Origin: Pagrus major | Lineage: Eukaryota > Chordata > Actinopteri > Spariformes > Sparidae | Assembly: GCF_040436345.1 (NCBI RefSeq) | Contig: NC_133232.1 | Coordinates: forward strand, 9,342,001-9,406,000 | DNA: 64,000 nt | Direction of reading: 5' to 3' | The notes under the pieces: generated by a model | Told to the model about the DNA's origin: nothing | Databases searched by the model: none | The model's input: the letters and a program-made list of their open reading frames with translations, nothing else | Position numbers and translations under genes: made by a program | In this document: one piece after another, positions 49,262 through 62,196 of the stretch | How the letters are laid out: each line of letters opens with the position of its first letter | How positions within the stretch are numbered: position 1 is the first letter of the stretch

Positions 49262-49762
49262 ACGTCTCGCAATGAGTAGCCAGTCTTGTCTTGAGTTGAC
49301 TCAAGTCACTGTTTTGATGACTCGTAACTTGACTTGACAGAAAATAAATGACTTGAGGCTTGACTTGGATGTTAAAGTCTCTGGACTTGTCTTGAGACTC
49401 AAATACTCTAATGACTTGTCTGTGTTTATTTGATGTTAAAAAAAAGAAAAAGTATGGCTCTCAGTATTTGACTGTTTAAAAGTGATGGGGAGGGAATAAT
49501 ATTTTATCGAAGACATTAAGAAATAAATAAGCTTTAATAAAATGATTTGTTCTTTGTTTGATTACATTTATTTCACTGATTATCAGTTATAATACAAATA
49601 CAATTCATTGCCATACTTTATTTATTACTACTGATACCTTGTCTTTTCACTTGATTAAGGTTGAAAACTGCAGGTGGGACTACAGAATCTTTGGCGGTAA
49701 AGGGACTTGGCATCCCTAAGAAAAAATAACTTGGGACTTACTTGAGATTTGGACCAAATGAC
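49262..49762 (+). repeat. ACTTGACTTG-rich repeat
   Basis: Recurrent GACTTG phrases (TTGACTCAAGTCACTG, AACTTGACTTGACAG, GAGGCTTGACTTGG, AAATGACTTGACTCACATG) with facing orientations toward the ends suggest a non-autonomous teleost element. The ends are not fixed. Confidence 0.5.
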
Positions 49763-49934
49763 TTGACTCACATGTCTGATGAATACACATGCATATAGAG
49801 CATGTACATATATGCCCTCTCTGTCTCACACCCTTCCCTTAACTCCCATGTATTATTATTGTAAGGGTTCCCACCTGTCTGCAGCTGTCAGCGGGGTCTT
49901 CTTGCCACAGATACCTCCCACCTACTGTGTCTGC

Positions 49935-49970
49935 AATGCTAACACACACACACACACACTGACACACACA
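49935..49970. repeat. (CA)n microsatellite
   Basis: About 18 nearly uninterrupted CA dinucleotides with one GA interruption. Confidence 0.9.
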
Positions 49971-49989
49971 GTAGTCTCCTCCCCAACAG

Positions 49990-51440
49990 GCGAGGGGCCT
50001 TGATGAGCGCGATGACCGAGTCGTCCACCGCAGGAATGCAGCCGGCCCTTCTACCAAAATTAGGTATGACAACAAACCTTAAAACATTCAGCAAACAATT
50101 ATTGAACCGAACTGTCCTCCAACTGTAACACGGCCCATTTAATGAAAACAAACTAAAATAAAAAATCAAAAGAACATCAGTTCAACTAAAACTCTTTTTC
50201 TCTCCAAAGTAACTTTGGTGTTTTTCCAAAAGCATCCTCCCAAGCAGTCACATCTCTTCCAGAAGTATGTTTTGAATAAAGTGCAAATGTGGTGCGAGGC
50301 ACGGTCACCGTTGATTTAATGTGAAAAATATGCTTCTAATTAGGTAAATATTAATAGGTTTCAGGGATGTGTGCATGACTCACTGCTGAGTTGTGTTGGA
50401 AGCAGGAGGTTATTGCTTTTAGGGGCACTGAGAGAGTGATAAGGCAAATAGTTTATTGAGAGAACATTAATTGGCAACTACTTTCAGAACCATTTAAATC
50501 ATTTATCATGCAAAAAATGCCAAACTGCCTGCTCCAGCGTCTGGGAAAATGTAATAGATATTTTTTATTTCTATATATTTATTTGTGTTATGATTCAAGT
50601 CCATCGATTAATCAAGCCCTAGCGTGAACCCATATTCAAGTATTTTTTTTTGCTGCTGCCTTTCAATTAACGTTGAGAAATTAATCAATCATTTTTATAT
50701 TATAATTGCAATTTGATTAAGAGCAGTCTAAATGTACTACAAGGAGCTTTTAACTAGTTATGAAACAGTCTCAATTTAATACTGATGCCTCTTTATGACC
50801 TACATAAGCAAATGAGACCATCAGCGAGAACATTGGCTATTTCTGTGAGGTTATTATAGTGATTCTTAATGCCTGTCACCTGGTCTGATTATAACTTATC
50901 CAGGTAGGATGTATAACTGTACATAACCACAAATAGATGCATTACCTCAACACTAGGCACAACGCAAACAGCTATGATTTTAAAAACAAAAGTAGTATAA
51001 TGAAATGTTTCTTCTGTCGTTCAGATAACGATCTTTATACCACAGGAGGCTGTGGCACTCGTACTGTTTTTGTTCACAGGGGGTGTCAGAATCACCAAAA
51101 AATTAAAGTTCCTTGTAGCTGCCTTAAATCACACGAGCCACAAATTTAATGACAACTACCAGCAAATTTACCAGCCCTTTTCAAGTTGGGGGCGACCCGA
51201 CCCGAATTAACTCCAAGCTGTCCTAAAAGCCAAAATAAATAAATCAACAAAAACATCTTTAAAGCGTAACTCTTCTTGCGGATTACTTCTGCATAAGTGA
51301 AAAGATAGTATGAAGCCTTTGTTACTCCACAGGAAGCTGTATATTGTGTTTATATTGTTAAATACCTTTTTAGACCACCAGCACAATTTAAATCACCAAC
51401 ACAATATTTGTGTATGTCCCTTGTGTTTCTGTAACGTTTT
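49990..51440. other. AT-rich noncoding stretch dense in homeodomain-like TAAT sites
   Basis: No coding exon is supported. From about 50310 to 50900 there are many TAATTAGG, TTAATTGG, CAATTAACG and TTAATCAATCATT motifs in otherwise non-repetitive sequence. That composition is seen in conserved enhancers, but conservation cannot be judged from one sequence. Confidence 0.3.
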
Positions 51441-51452
51441 CACTCTGAAAAG

Positions 51453-51877
51453 CAGTGATGTAATGTAACTAAGTACATACACTTAAGTATTGTACTAAAG
51501 TACAATTTTGAAGTCATTGTACTTTGACAGATCCACTACATTTATTTGATAACTTTATTTACTAATTACCAGTCAGCACATTTTTGAATTTATTTATTCA
51601 TTTTGTCGGTAATCTGATGAAAATAACACTGATTCCAATAATAAAAAAAATACTGAATATAGGATCTGATAATCAGTCATACATGTAAATATATGTATAA
51701 TTTACTTTTACTTTTGATACTTCAGTATATTTATTACCAGAAAATTACTTTGAATACTAAACATGGGATACTTGAAAAAGACTTTTACACAAGTACCATT
51801 TGTGTGGTTGACTCTCACCTTTACTAAAGTAATATCTTTTACTCAAGTATGACTTTTGGGTACTTTTTACAACACTG
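51453..51877. mobile_element. hAT-type MITE with GTAACTAAGTAC motif (425 bp)
   Basis: It begins CAGTGATGTAA and ends (complement) CAGTGTTGTAA. CTGAAAAG flanks both ends (51445-51452 and 51878-51885), a perfect 8-base target duplication. Internal phrases AACTAAGTACATAC, ACTTAAGTATTGTAC and AAAGTACAATTTTGA are typical of an abundant teleost family. Confidence 0.93.
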
Positions 51878-51885
51878 CTGAAAAG

Positions 51886-54800
51886 AATACATTTGTGGGT
51901 TTGTGTACACTCTGTTCACATTCATACCTTTCTATTTTTGTGCATGTATTTGTATTCCTTATGTGAGTGTGTTGAACTGAAGCTTATTCTACTGCCTCAC
52001 TCTGTATAAGTGTCTGTGGACGAGAGTGTCGAGTAAAAGCCTCCAATGTAAATGGAAAAAATGTGTGTGAAAGCTCCCCACACATACATGCGTGACTGTG
52101 TATGCACTGGATCCTATTTGTGTGTGCATCTGTATGTGTATGTATATATATGTTCAGTGTGTGTGAGTAAATCCTCCTCCACTTGCTCCCCGACGTCTCT
52201 GCCAAGCAGACGGGGTGACATGAGAATTGAACCATCTGCGCCTCCCCCCGCTGGCCCGATGGCCAAACAGCCAGTAACTCGCTCCAGCTGTCTGGGAATG
52301 GAAAAGACGATCCCGAGGCGTTCCAAACGAACGGCAACCGTGATACAAAAGGATGAAGGATGGAGAAAAAATGAGAGCGATGTGAGACGAGGCAGATGTA
52401 AGATGGTACTTTCTTCAGAGGCTACTCATCTTAAGTCCTTCTCGCTGACTGACTCAGCTGTACTGGCCTCCTCAAAACACAGACCAGACAGGGTGGCAGG
52501 TTTAACCTGCGTTCGTATGATGCCTCCATGTCAGGACTGTCAGAAACACAGCAGGCTCACAATCGCTGGGAAACATGATGAGTTTGACGAGTTCAAGGCC
52601 ATAATATTGAAGATACACATGTCCGTGTCACTGCAGATGTGTTTTATATCACTGTAATGCTTCACTGGATAGTAATGACCTGGATTAAAAACATTCTTTT
52701 CCCCTGCTATTAAATACAAGTGACTTTCAATATCATAACAGCAAAAATATAATAAATTTTATGACCCTGATTTACTGTGATGGAAAAAAGCATCCCATCG
52801 CTTTTATATTTGGCACACAGTATGGGCACTTTTCAGTCTACAAGGAGTGAAAATTTGGCAACTTAAAGGAGCAGACTGTTGATTTTGGTTGTTCTCACCC
52901 CATTATAACTAACTTATAACTTGCGGTTAAGTAACAAATTTGCAGTCAATGTCATCATGAATTTTAAATGCATTTTTTCACATTTCCTGGCTGCTATTTA
53001 TTCCCATTCATTCAGCACAGATTAATAATCAACTAGCAGACTGTTGATCTACAACATTTGACCATTAGTAGCACAATGGAGCAATGTTTTGAAATAACGT
53101 AATGAAAATAATGCATTAATTGATTATAAAATGTGACATAAATCCTACAGCTGGTTTTTGCGCTGCTCTGGCAAATATGGATGTAAACATGAACAAGATT
53201 TGTAAGATTTAAAATATGTTTAAAAAGCGGCTCTGAAGTCAAGGAAATAAATGCATTCATCACAAATTCTAAGACCTCAAACATACCCACAATGCCAAAC
53301 ACTATATGTAAACATAACAAGAAAACTTGACAGGGCACTTTTACAGGTTAAGAGAAGCTTTGAGTTGGTGTTCGGGACAGAGCCAGACCCGCTCACCAAC
53401 CCAAAGCATTGGTATTTGAAGACCTGGGAATTAGACTCGACAATCAACCATCTTTCTACAGAATTGCTTTTTGTAACTCAAAGTGATGAACCGCTCTGTC
53501 CAGAGACTGAATTCCTGATCTTCACTGGCTGTCAACACCAAGAATATTATTTTAAAAATCATCCTCCACACCACAACTATATCGACAATGACAGTGAGGA
53601 AAAATATCATTGGGGTCACTTTCAGAGTGATTAGAACAATAGAAACACTGACAGCAAGTCAAAATCCATCAAGATTTACAGGACGTCACAGGACACAACT
53701 TTTTAAAACGCTTATATATCGTTTATTATATATCTGACAATCACCAGGAGAACTGATGATGACTCTCATGAAAGAATGAATAAAGTTTGTCTTCATTGTT
53801 GAAAGACAACCCTCTTAACCGAGTGCTGGGTTCTCCTAACTCCTCTCATCTTTGAAGAACTTCAAGAACCACATTTCCTTCTGCTTTTGTAATCTGTTCT
53901 CTGCGCAACATACAGAAGTAACACGTCATTAAAATCCATTTTTCTAAGCTGCCAGCACATCTGGAGCATGCAGCAAGTGCTTGGCGCCACTGTTTACAGA
54001 GCATTATCATTTTTCAGTGTAGATTCTCACATTGTTATCATTATAGTTCTTGGTGTGGACAGCCCTTCACTCTCATCTCTTCCTTGAGTTCAGTATGAAC
54101 ATGCTTTTTGTACTTTTATTAAGAGGAGCCGCCCAACATGTGCAAAGTTGATCAATGTAGAATAAAAAAACAATAAAGCTATTGGCGCCAGTGCAGTTTG
54201 ATAAGCAGTTGATCCTCCCGCAGACAGAAAATGGAAAAAGAGCTGGATGGTTGAAAAGTTTAGTTCAGCTGAGCCTCTGTCAAAACAGTTGACGCGATGC
54301 TGTCAAAACAATCAGCTGTGAGTAAACCCTTGATTACAGAGAGGGAGATGTGTATCTGCAGTATTGTCATGGAAACAAAGACCGCGTTTAACCCTTTGGT
54401 TACAAAAAGGCAAAGTGCTGCATTATATCATGTCAGGCACAAAGAAATCTAAAGTACATGTTTAGATTTTGTTTACCCACCATCCAAAAATAAGTGGTTT
54501 GGATGAGGATCCACATATATCACGTCTGTGTGTGTTTCAATTTTCTGCTTGGTTTGTTAATTCGATCCATGAGCTGAATCTTTGGGGTGGTAATGCAAAT
54601 CCTGGTCGCTGCAAAAGAACAACATTTTCAGCATCAGGCAAGAAAACTGAGCCACAGGACCATAAATCAGCTCCGCTGTTTCCTGGCTACAAAATGTTTT
54701 TCAGTGATTGAAAGAGGCAAGTGCTCGGATACCGTGGCCAAAAAAATCTGCTTCGTGTGTCACTGTAGAAGGCAGGTTTTACGCCACTGATGCACACTGT

Positions 54801-56900
54801 GCGCTTGCCTCAAGCCTCAATTTGGTATCAAAACACAAGGAACATATTTTTATACTATTTTCTGCACAGTGCGGCTTCTGTACATCCATTAAACTGCCTC
54901 AGAGCTGAGGTCCAAAGCACCTCAAGACCACAAAGAAAAACAACACACTCGAGAAGAAGAAAGAATACCTATTCATCTGTAGGTATTTTCTTTGCGGCGT
55001 GCCCGTGACTTTTTTTTAATAATCCTATATGGCCAGGTTTAAATTTTGAGTTCATAAACGGCTGTTTTCCCTCCAGGTATTTTCATTGTCAATTAACCCA
55101 TATGGATTGGTGTCAAGGGGTGCTGGTTGACTCTGGAACCCCAGACAGGTTGGAGAATGTCTGGCTGTAAAAGAGAGGAAGAGGCGTCTGGGTGTGGAGC
55201 TGGGAGTCGTGGGTTTTGTAGTCTGGGGGTAAACGTGTACGATCCACAATGCTGGTTTTCACAGCTTTTGCAAAGAGTAGAAACAAAAAATAAAAAGCTT
55301 TCTCATGTACTTTTTGGAGGGGTTAAAAAAATAAATGAGCATGTAGACCAGAGGTTATTACTCAATGAACCATGGTTTAGTTTGTCAAAAACAATTTGAT
55401 TTTTAAAGATTTTTTTATATATTTTTTTAATCTGTCTGTGTAGAAATGAAAGTAATATTATTTTATTTTTTATTTATTATATTACATTTAATTATTTAAA
55501 GTAGTAGTGAAAGAACAAGACAGTTATAACAGATGGGCCTAAATATTTAACATAAAATAAGAAAAAGAATAGAAACTCTCATTTTAAACAACCTTCATAG
55601 CGATTTGAGAATAGGTTTACATTCATAGATACATTCATGGAGATAAACGGCACCAAAACGTGGTGAGACTCATAGTTTTTTATTAAATGACTTTCAGTAA
55701 AAAGCCTTATGAGATTTACTCGCCAAACGGAAATAGCGCCCACATTTGGAGATGGCAGACATTGTTTCTGACCCAGACATGCTCTTACAACTACATTATG
55801 GCAGAAACTGTGTACAAGAGAAAACAAAGCACATTATGTATCTGCAATTTAGGAGTTGGCAGCAAATTCTCTGGTATATCACTCATGAACTCAGCAACAA
55901 CAACACACAACACAACATTGTCTGTGCTCTTGCAGTTATGCAGTTAACTCACCACAGTGTCATCAATGAGGAAATAAGCCTTTGAGAAGCCCTGACGTAG
56001 ACTTTTCTTTTCACTGAGCAAAACATCAAATTAAAAATGACGGGTTCCACTTGTTCTCTGAATGTACACAACGAGGAAATTCAACATTTATGAGCTGTAT
56101 TTCTTCCTGAGTTCCTGTGAGAACTGCACTCACTGATACTGTTAATATTCTCCTCTCAGTAATGAACTCCACTTGTACTGTACTTGGACTCTGTCCAAAA
56201 CTCTCCAAGGAACACTTTTGCTGAGAAAAAAAAAATCAAATCTGATTACGAATCCTTGAGCATGGAGGGTAATTTCCACAATCTGATCTCCAGTCTGTAA
56301 TCTGCTGTTGCACATCTATCAGAGAGTTCTGCGTTGTTTAGTTTAGCACACCATACATGGTTTGCACAGTTACCAAAGAAACAACTGTTTTCAAACAACA
56401 GACCATCCCCGCTAACCTTTGGAGGTAATTAGTGGGGGTTTGAATAAAGGCCAGTGTGTACTGTAGCATGCTGTACACTGGCGAGGGGTAGAGGACATGC
56501 CGCTTTGATGTAACATGGATTGGAGAGGACTGAAGGGTGGCTGCATTCCCAACATACGATGTGACCTCTATAAAGAGTCTAGTCAGAGCCTGTCTTCAAT
56601 CTGCTCTGGGATCAGTGTGGGTCACAAGCCTGATGATTGTAGCTACTAAGGCCAAAAATGATCTTGGATCAAAATGTCTTTCTTCAATTTTTCTCCTACA
56701 ACTTCAGTTGAAGCATGAAGTGGATGTTAACAAGAGGGTTTGTCAGGTGTCCTTGTAGCTGGAAGGTCACAGGTTCAAATGTACAGGTCAGCTGGGAAAC
56801 TCGATTATCTCCAGTTACTTTGCCCTAACTCAAGTTTATTGATGAGCACTTTCAAACAGTCAATTAGTTAAACTGCAGTTGATGGTGGAAACATGGACGT
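51886..56900. other. Gene-poor stretch
   Basis: It includes the longest open frames of the window (201 codons at 52052-52657 and 127 at 53251-53634). Neither has a family resemblance, and the first is built partly of TGTGTGTA-rich simple sequence. No gene is called. Confidence 0.4.
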
Positions 56901-56929
56901 ATAATAAGACCTGGACAGTGTTGGAGGTG

Positions 56930-57345
56930 GAGCCCCATTCATTCCTATGAAAGCTGCTCAGTGATGCTTGAAGCCACATAAGCTCGACTTCCTGGGTATG
57001 AAAATATCTGGATCTTCTGTGTTGTGTGGCCCATGGAGCATGCGCACTAGAAACTTCAGCGGACCGAGCCGGCTCACTTCTGGTTTAGCTTGAATAGAGA
57101 TAAAATGATTCAATCTTGCGGCCAATTTTATCGGACCAAATGGATCAAATTATGATAGTGGAAAGAGTCATTTTACAGGGGCTCAAAAATATTTATCCAC
57201 TGTTTTGCAAACGTTTATTTCACAATTTAAGCTTACGAGAAAATGTGTTTTTGGGCCCTGATGCATCACGTGACATTGTAATTACATGGTTTGGCCACTA
57301 TGAAAACTCTTTGTGGGGTTTGGGTGGAAAGACAGATTGAGCTGA
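56930..57345 (-). repeat. Three-copy interspersed family, copy 3
   Basis: In reverse orientation it shows GGGCCCAAAAACACATTTTC, GTAAGCTTAAATTGTGAAA, CGCATGCTCCATGGGCC and CCAGGAAGTCGAGCTT, matching copies at 33 and 48 kb. Confidence 0.82.
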
Positions 57346-57622
57346 CCCGTGCTGAACTTGAAGACACAATGAATTTGGAAACAGCTTACAGATGGAGATG
57401 GAGACCTTATCGAAGTCTCTCAGGAGTGCAAAGGAGTTCTGATTAAAGCCAATGGTCACTGACAGACATACGGGTGTCTATAAGTTCTCAGGGGAACTAA
57501 GACCTGAGAATAGGAATGACTGAGTGTGTCTTAAAATCTGGTGTTTGGTTGCTCTTAAAAGAAGAGCACTAGTTGGTAACCTTATTTTTTCTATTTCAGT
57601 TTAATTCTGTCGTGGTCCAAAA

Positions 57623-57984
57623 GTGTGGATTATTGGAAACAGCTACATCCAGCTCATCCAAAGAGCTAGACAACCCACTGGGAACAACCTCGGGCTGGAT
57701 GGACGGGTCTTGACTGGGTTAGTCTGAGATGGAGGAACCTCCTTCTCTTTTTCCAAATCCCGGATGTTCTGCTCATCCACCGAGGTGCCAACGATTTTGC
57801 AAACATCAGATGTGTGCAGCTCGTCACAACAATGAAGCAGCACTCGCTGCACCTCCATGACAACTTCACAGAAATGAAGATCATCCTCTCATCCATCAAC
57901 GGGCGACATCGTTGGAGGAAAGCAGATCCAGGAAAGCTCAACACAGCCAGAATGTGGGAGAATAGAGTCTTGAAGACAGTGTAA
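57623..57984 (+). pseudogene. Broken SGNH-hydrolase-like ORF
   Basis: The first frame reads VWIIGNSYIQLIQRA (block I, GNS in place of GDS) and stops near 57729. One base over, the reading resumes with LRWRNLLLFFQIPDVLLIHRG then AND, the block-III-like GxND pattern, and runs to LNTARMWENRV and a TAA at 57982-57984. Similar SGNH-like ORFs occur in many copies in fish genomes, often linked to mobile elements. One frameshift splits the frame, and no start codon is evident, so this is a fragment without function. Confidence 0.55.
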
Positions 57985-58520
57985 GGCATCTTTGCATGAA
58001 GTTGGACTGTCCTGGTATATTTCTGAGAGATAATTTCATCAATTAGGGAAATTATATTTTTCAACTATGATCACACAGTCTCTTGAGGCTTCAATCCAAA
58101 GTGGGTAAAGCTCAAATTTCAAGTTTACTTTGTATGAATTTTGTCCCGGTTGTATCTTTTTGGGATTTAGCCTCAATAGCATCTGCAATTTCACCAATAA
58201 AAGAACTGTTAAATAGCAGTTTTCTTCATCTCACCATTGCTTGTTGCCATTTCCTGTCACTATATGTTATGGGTGTAGCTCAGTAGCAGACATCCCCATG
58301 CCTTCAAAATGGCGTAAACAGCCATTCATGACACAACACCAGACCAATTGGAATTACTGATTAAATCTGAGATGTGGGCTCATTTCAGAGGTCTGGTTTG
58401 AGATAATGGAATATACTTAAGGTCGAATGATATTTTTTGCTGTTCCAAAATTGTGGCACAGCAGGACCAGAACATATGAAAAGAACTGTGCTATTTTTTT
58501 TTTTTTTTTTTTTTTACAAG

Positions 58521-58860
58521 AAGGCGATTTTTAATGAGAAGAACTACAAATTCTTGAAGCTTTTTACCACCAAGCACAGATTTTTGGCCAAAAATCTGAA
58601 AGGTAATTTATTAAAACTGAATTTATGGGTTTTTGTCAGCAGACTTCCAACTGCTGAAATATACGTTTGACCAGTGAAATCCTTTGTTTCAGCTGGTGTC
58701 CAGGTCAAAATGGGAGAAAACCTCATCAATTTGGTTTCATAACATCCAAAACTTTATGACAAACACTGCAACGACTACCTCAACAACCAAGTTATGGCTT
58801 GAGATCACCCTGCAGCCGGGATGCAATGAAGCTTGTAATGTGGCTGATATTCACTTGATT
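58521..58860 (+). pseudogene. Degraded MADF-like ORF with possible upstream exon
   Basis: From 58712 the frame reads MGENLINLVS, a TAA, then HPKLYDKHCNDYLNNQVMA and a TGA. The pattern xLIxLVxxHPxLYDKxxxxY is typical of MADF DNA-binding domains, found in Myb/SANT-like and Harbinger-derived proteins. A stretch 58521-58602 (KAIFNEKNYKFLKLFTTKH...) has an acceptor after poly-T and a GTAATT donor; its phase fits an acceptor at 58692. In-frame stops mean it is broken. The assignment rests on one motif. Confidence 0.33.
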
Positions 58861-59871
58861 ACGTTATATGTTGGTCACGGAAACCTGGGGTCCAGGGGGA
58901 ACTTATCGGGCCTCGTTCAGGAAAGTGAAGTGTACTTCTTAACATTCCTGCGAACGGAGGGGACGGAAAATGATAATGGAACACAGCACTGCAGGTAATT
59001 CGCACTGAACCCAGTGTATATAGTTGTCATGCGTAAAAATCGCATGCGGATTTTCTGTTTTGCCACACCACATTTTTGTATCGTGGGAAATGTCTTTAAG
59101 AGGGTCATGTTAGAGGATAAATAAGTGAATATTTGTGGCTGAACCGTATCTAAAAGGATATTTTGAAATCAACAGATCTGCATTTTGTTGCTCTCTGTCA
59201 CTGATTGCTACAAAACAATGTTGATTACAAATACAGCCAGTTCATGGAGGCTTTTACAGATGCTGTTCCAAACACACAATGTTTGATTGGTCTCTCTCAG
59301 GACAAATATATTGGCTGACAGACAGCTTAGATTTACTGATCCAGTCTGTTTGAACTGAACAGATCTGTGAAGGTCATTGTGGCTGAGCAGAGAAAGAGAA
59401 CAGCACCACCTTCAGAAACTCTTCATCAACAAACAACCACTACCATTTGATTGACAGGTGATCTCTTGGAAGCAGAGTGCAGGAACGTGTCGGAGCAAGA
59501 TGGAAAAAGAAAAAAGAAGTAGAATGAAACTTGCAGACTATAATTTGAGGCAGGTTGTGTGCTCACAAGATGAATAAATCTTGAGATTGAATTTTAATAC
59601 TCACACCATGTTCCGACTCCCTGACAAAGGTTTTTCCAATTCGAATGCCAATTCAAAGAGCAGTTGATGTGAAAAACAGCAAACCTGAGATAAACACAAG
59701 TTTGCTGCTGTATTATTACCACAGAAGTGCACAGTATTTTGTATTACTGTATTGTAGCATTTATAGCATAGTTAGCATTGTCATACGAAATCTGAAGTGG
59801 TTGTACCTGATATGGGGTACTTTAGTTGCCAGTCTGAAAAAAACTAGACCGTCCGTTAATTTGGAGCACTG

Positions 59872-60510
59872 CCGGATTAGAGAGCTGAAGCCACTTCCTT
59901 TCCGGTTTGCCTCATGGGACCTTATTCCAGAAAAACTTTGTATGATAGTGAATGGAGAGATACAAATATCTTTTAATCCCGCTTGAACTGTAATGGTAAT
60001 GGTAATGGTAATCACAATCACAACTAATGAAATATCAGACTGCGTAAATACGTAATTCTAAAAACTACACAGCCAACAGTTGCGTTAGTGAGCTCATCTT
60101 CTGGAACGCTTACTAAAACCCATGACTTAAACATTGTAGAGCTGCTCCTGTATATTAGCAGCTCACAGGACTGACGAACAACCCTTTCAAGTACGACCAG
60201 ATTTATTGTGATTTTTATTTCTGTGCCGAGCTGGCGGCCATTTTGGTATTGGTGACGTGTGTTGAGCGAGACGATGTAGTTCACTGAACACAAAACTAGA
60301 TATTCTACTTGGTTTTCGACAAATTGCGGCTTTCTTGACTTGAAAAATTATCTTTTAAATTGACAGACATCACATGTATGATTCATGGCACAATTCAAAC
60401 AGGATAAAAAAATATTTATCTCTCTCCATTCACTGCAATACAAAGTTTTTCCGGAATAAGGTCCCATGGGGTCCACTGGAAGGGGTGTAACTTTGGCCCT
60501 CTATTCATGG
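59872..60510. mobile_element. Inverted-repeat element (~640 bp)
   Basis: CATGGGACCTTATTCCAGAA...GTGAATGGAGAGATACAAAT at the left pairs with the complement of 60394-60510 (CATGGGACCTTATTCCGGAA...GTGAATGGAGAGAGATAAAT). The arms are about 110 bases and the centre has no coding frame. I have seen these arms as a repeat in teleosts but cannot name it. A short (GGTAAT)n tract follows the left arm near 59995. Confidence 0.8.
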
Positions 60511-61660
60511 GATCAACAGGACAGGGTCAATCTGCTGTTGGCCACTGTACACATACGTTGAATAAAAAGTGACGATGTGTTCATGTCAGCTGAACATTCA
60601 GACATTTGGTTGTTTTTTTCAAAAATCTATTCGAGCATAACCAGGCTTGACTAAATTTAAATGTGGGCATGATTTTAGAGATTTTGAAGGGACATTATTT
60701 TAAAACATAACTGATGCAAAATGGCTGACAAATATACATTTTAAAACATCGCTATAATCCCCCGAAGCTCCTCGTTCTACTCCATGCCTCTTTCATGGTA
60801 TTACACCCCAAAAGAGGTGACTTCCACAAAGTCAAACATTTCTGAATAAGTGTGTAATTCAAAAAAATCCTTCTTTGATGATGTAACTGCAAAACCAGTT
60901 ATATAGAAGCCTCCCTAGACAAAGGCAGGAGTCGAAACAATGAAATGAACAGAGCCAACAGGCCTTAATGAGAAAAACAGTGCTATATCTTATCCAAAGA
61001 CTAATTCAGCTGTGTTGTAAACCTGGTGGTGGGTATAATTGCTGTGATGGTGAACATGCCTTCTCTGATTACTGGGCAGAGAGTGTAGACTCGCGTGCCG
61101 GATAGAGCGAGCCGAGGTGTGCATTTAAGGAAAAAAGAGAGAGAGGAGAAGAAAAAAAAAAGGAACAAGAGTGAGAATTCGTCCAGGGTGGCCTTTTCCT
61201 TCGCTCTTAAACTTTTTTCCATCAGAGACAATGTGTGAAACCAGTAGAGAACTGTCCAAATCTTTTATAACTGTTGGAACTGAGCCGGAGAACAGACAAA
61301 TTTCACCATTATTATCGAATAAATTGCAGTCTGGAAAGTTCCAAACGTAAAGATCTCATGTGGTGCTCTCTGTAACAAAAAAAGTCCAACAATACCTCAT
61401 CTTTCAGCAGGTTTGATGTGAAAAATAGGAACAGAAACTTTTGAAGCTGGACCAGATGACAGTTCATGGATTTCCCATCTCTTTTTCCCCTTGAATGCAA
61501 ATAACTGTACTTCACTACAACACTTGATGGATGTTGCAAATCAACTTTTGGTTTTTGGGGTTTCTGGCACGCTGAAACATATGTGGTGTCTTTGCAACAC
61601 CCATAAAGAGCAACGTGGGGTGACCCTTCGAAGTGAGAACAAAAACCTTTGGCTGAGGTT

Positions 61661-61704
61661 AACGTACAGATGTAGATATTGTATAATATCTACATCTGTA
61701 TGTT
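61661..61704. repeat. 44-bp near-perfect palindrome
   Basis: AACGTACAGATGTAGATAT pairs with ATATCTACATCTGTATGTT, one mismatch in 19, with a 6-base centre. It would form a stable hairpin. No gene end is visible nearby. Confidence 0.85.
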
Positions 61705-62196
61705 ATTTCCAACATAGATGTTTAAAGACAAAACAAAAAAACATTAAAAAATTACAAAATCTTGAAATCTAAAATGACATTACCTCCAAATAAGTCAGAA
61801 ACTTCCATATCAAAACCCCTAAAGAGGGTCATTTCATGGCTTAAGTTAAACTTTAATTGAAAATGTTGATATAAATCTGAGGAGGGCATTTGTAAATAAT
61901 ATTGTAGATATAATGCAGCTTGTTGTTCTACCCTGAGCTGTCCCACCCTCACCAACATGAGTTCAAGGGGATGCATTTACTGAATATTATTAAACTGTAC
62001 CAAACTATTATACCAACCAGTCTCAGCTTGACTTGGTGCTGATTAGAAAAAAAAGTTGTTAAACATGGTAAAGTTAAACCTGCTAAACATTAGCAGGTTA
62101 ACATTGATATATAAGGTATCTAGATATCTCTCTTATTTCTTAAAACAGCTGGGCACTGTAGTTTTTCCACAATTGTTACTTAGACAGGGACTACAG

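Noticed and set aside
52052..52657. Longest open frame of the window (201 codons, plus)
   Set aside because: The first third is simple TGTGTGTATG-rich sequence; the rest has no domain, no splice context and competing frames on the other strand. Expression data would be needed.
53251..53634. 127-codon plus-strand open frame, with a TTTTACAG acceptor-like site inside
   Set aside because: No recognisable domain; a hydrophobic antisense frame exists over the same bases. Length alone is not evidence in a 64-kb window.
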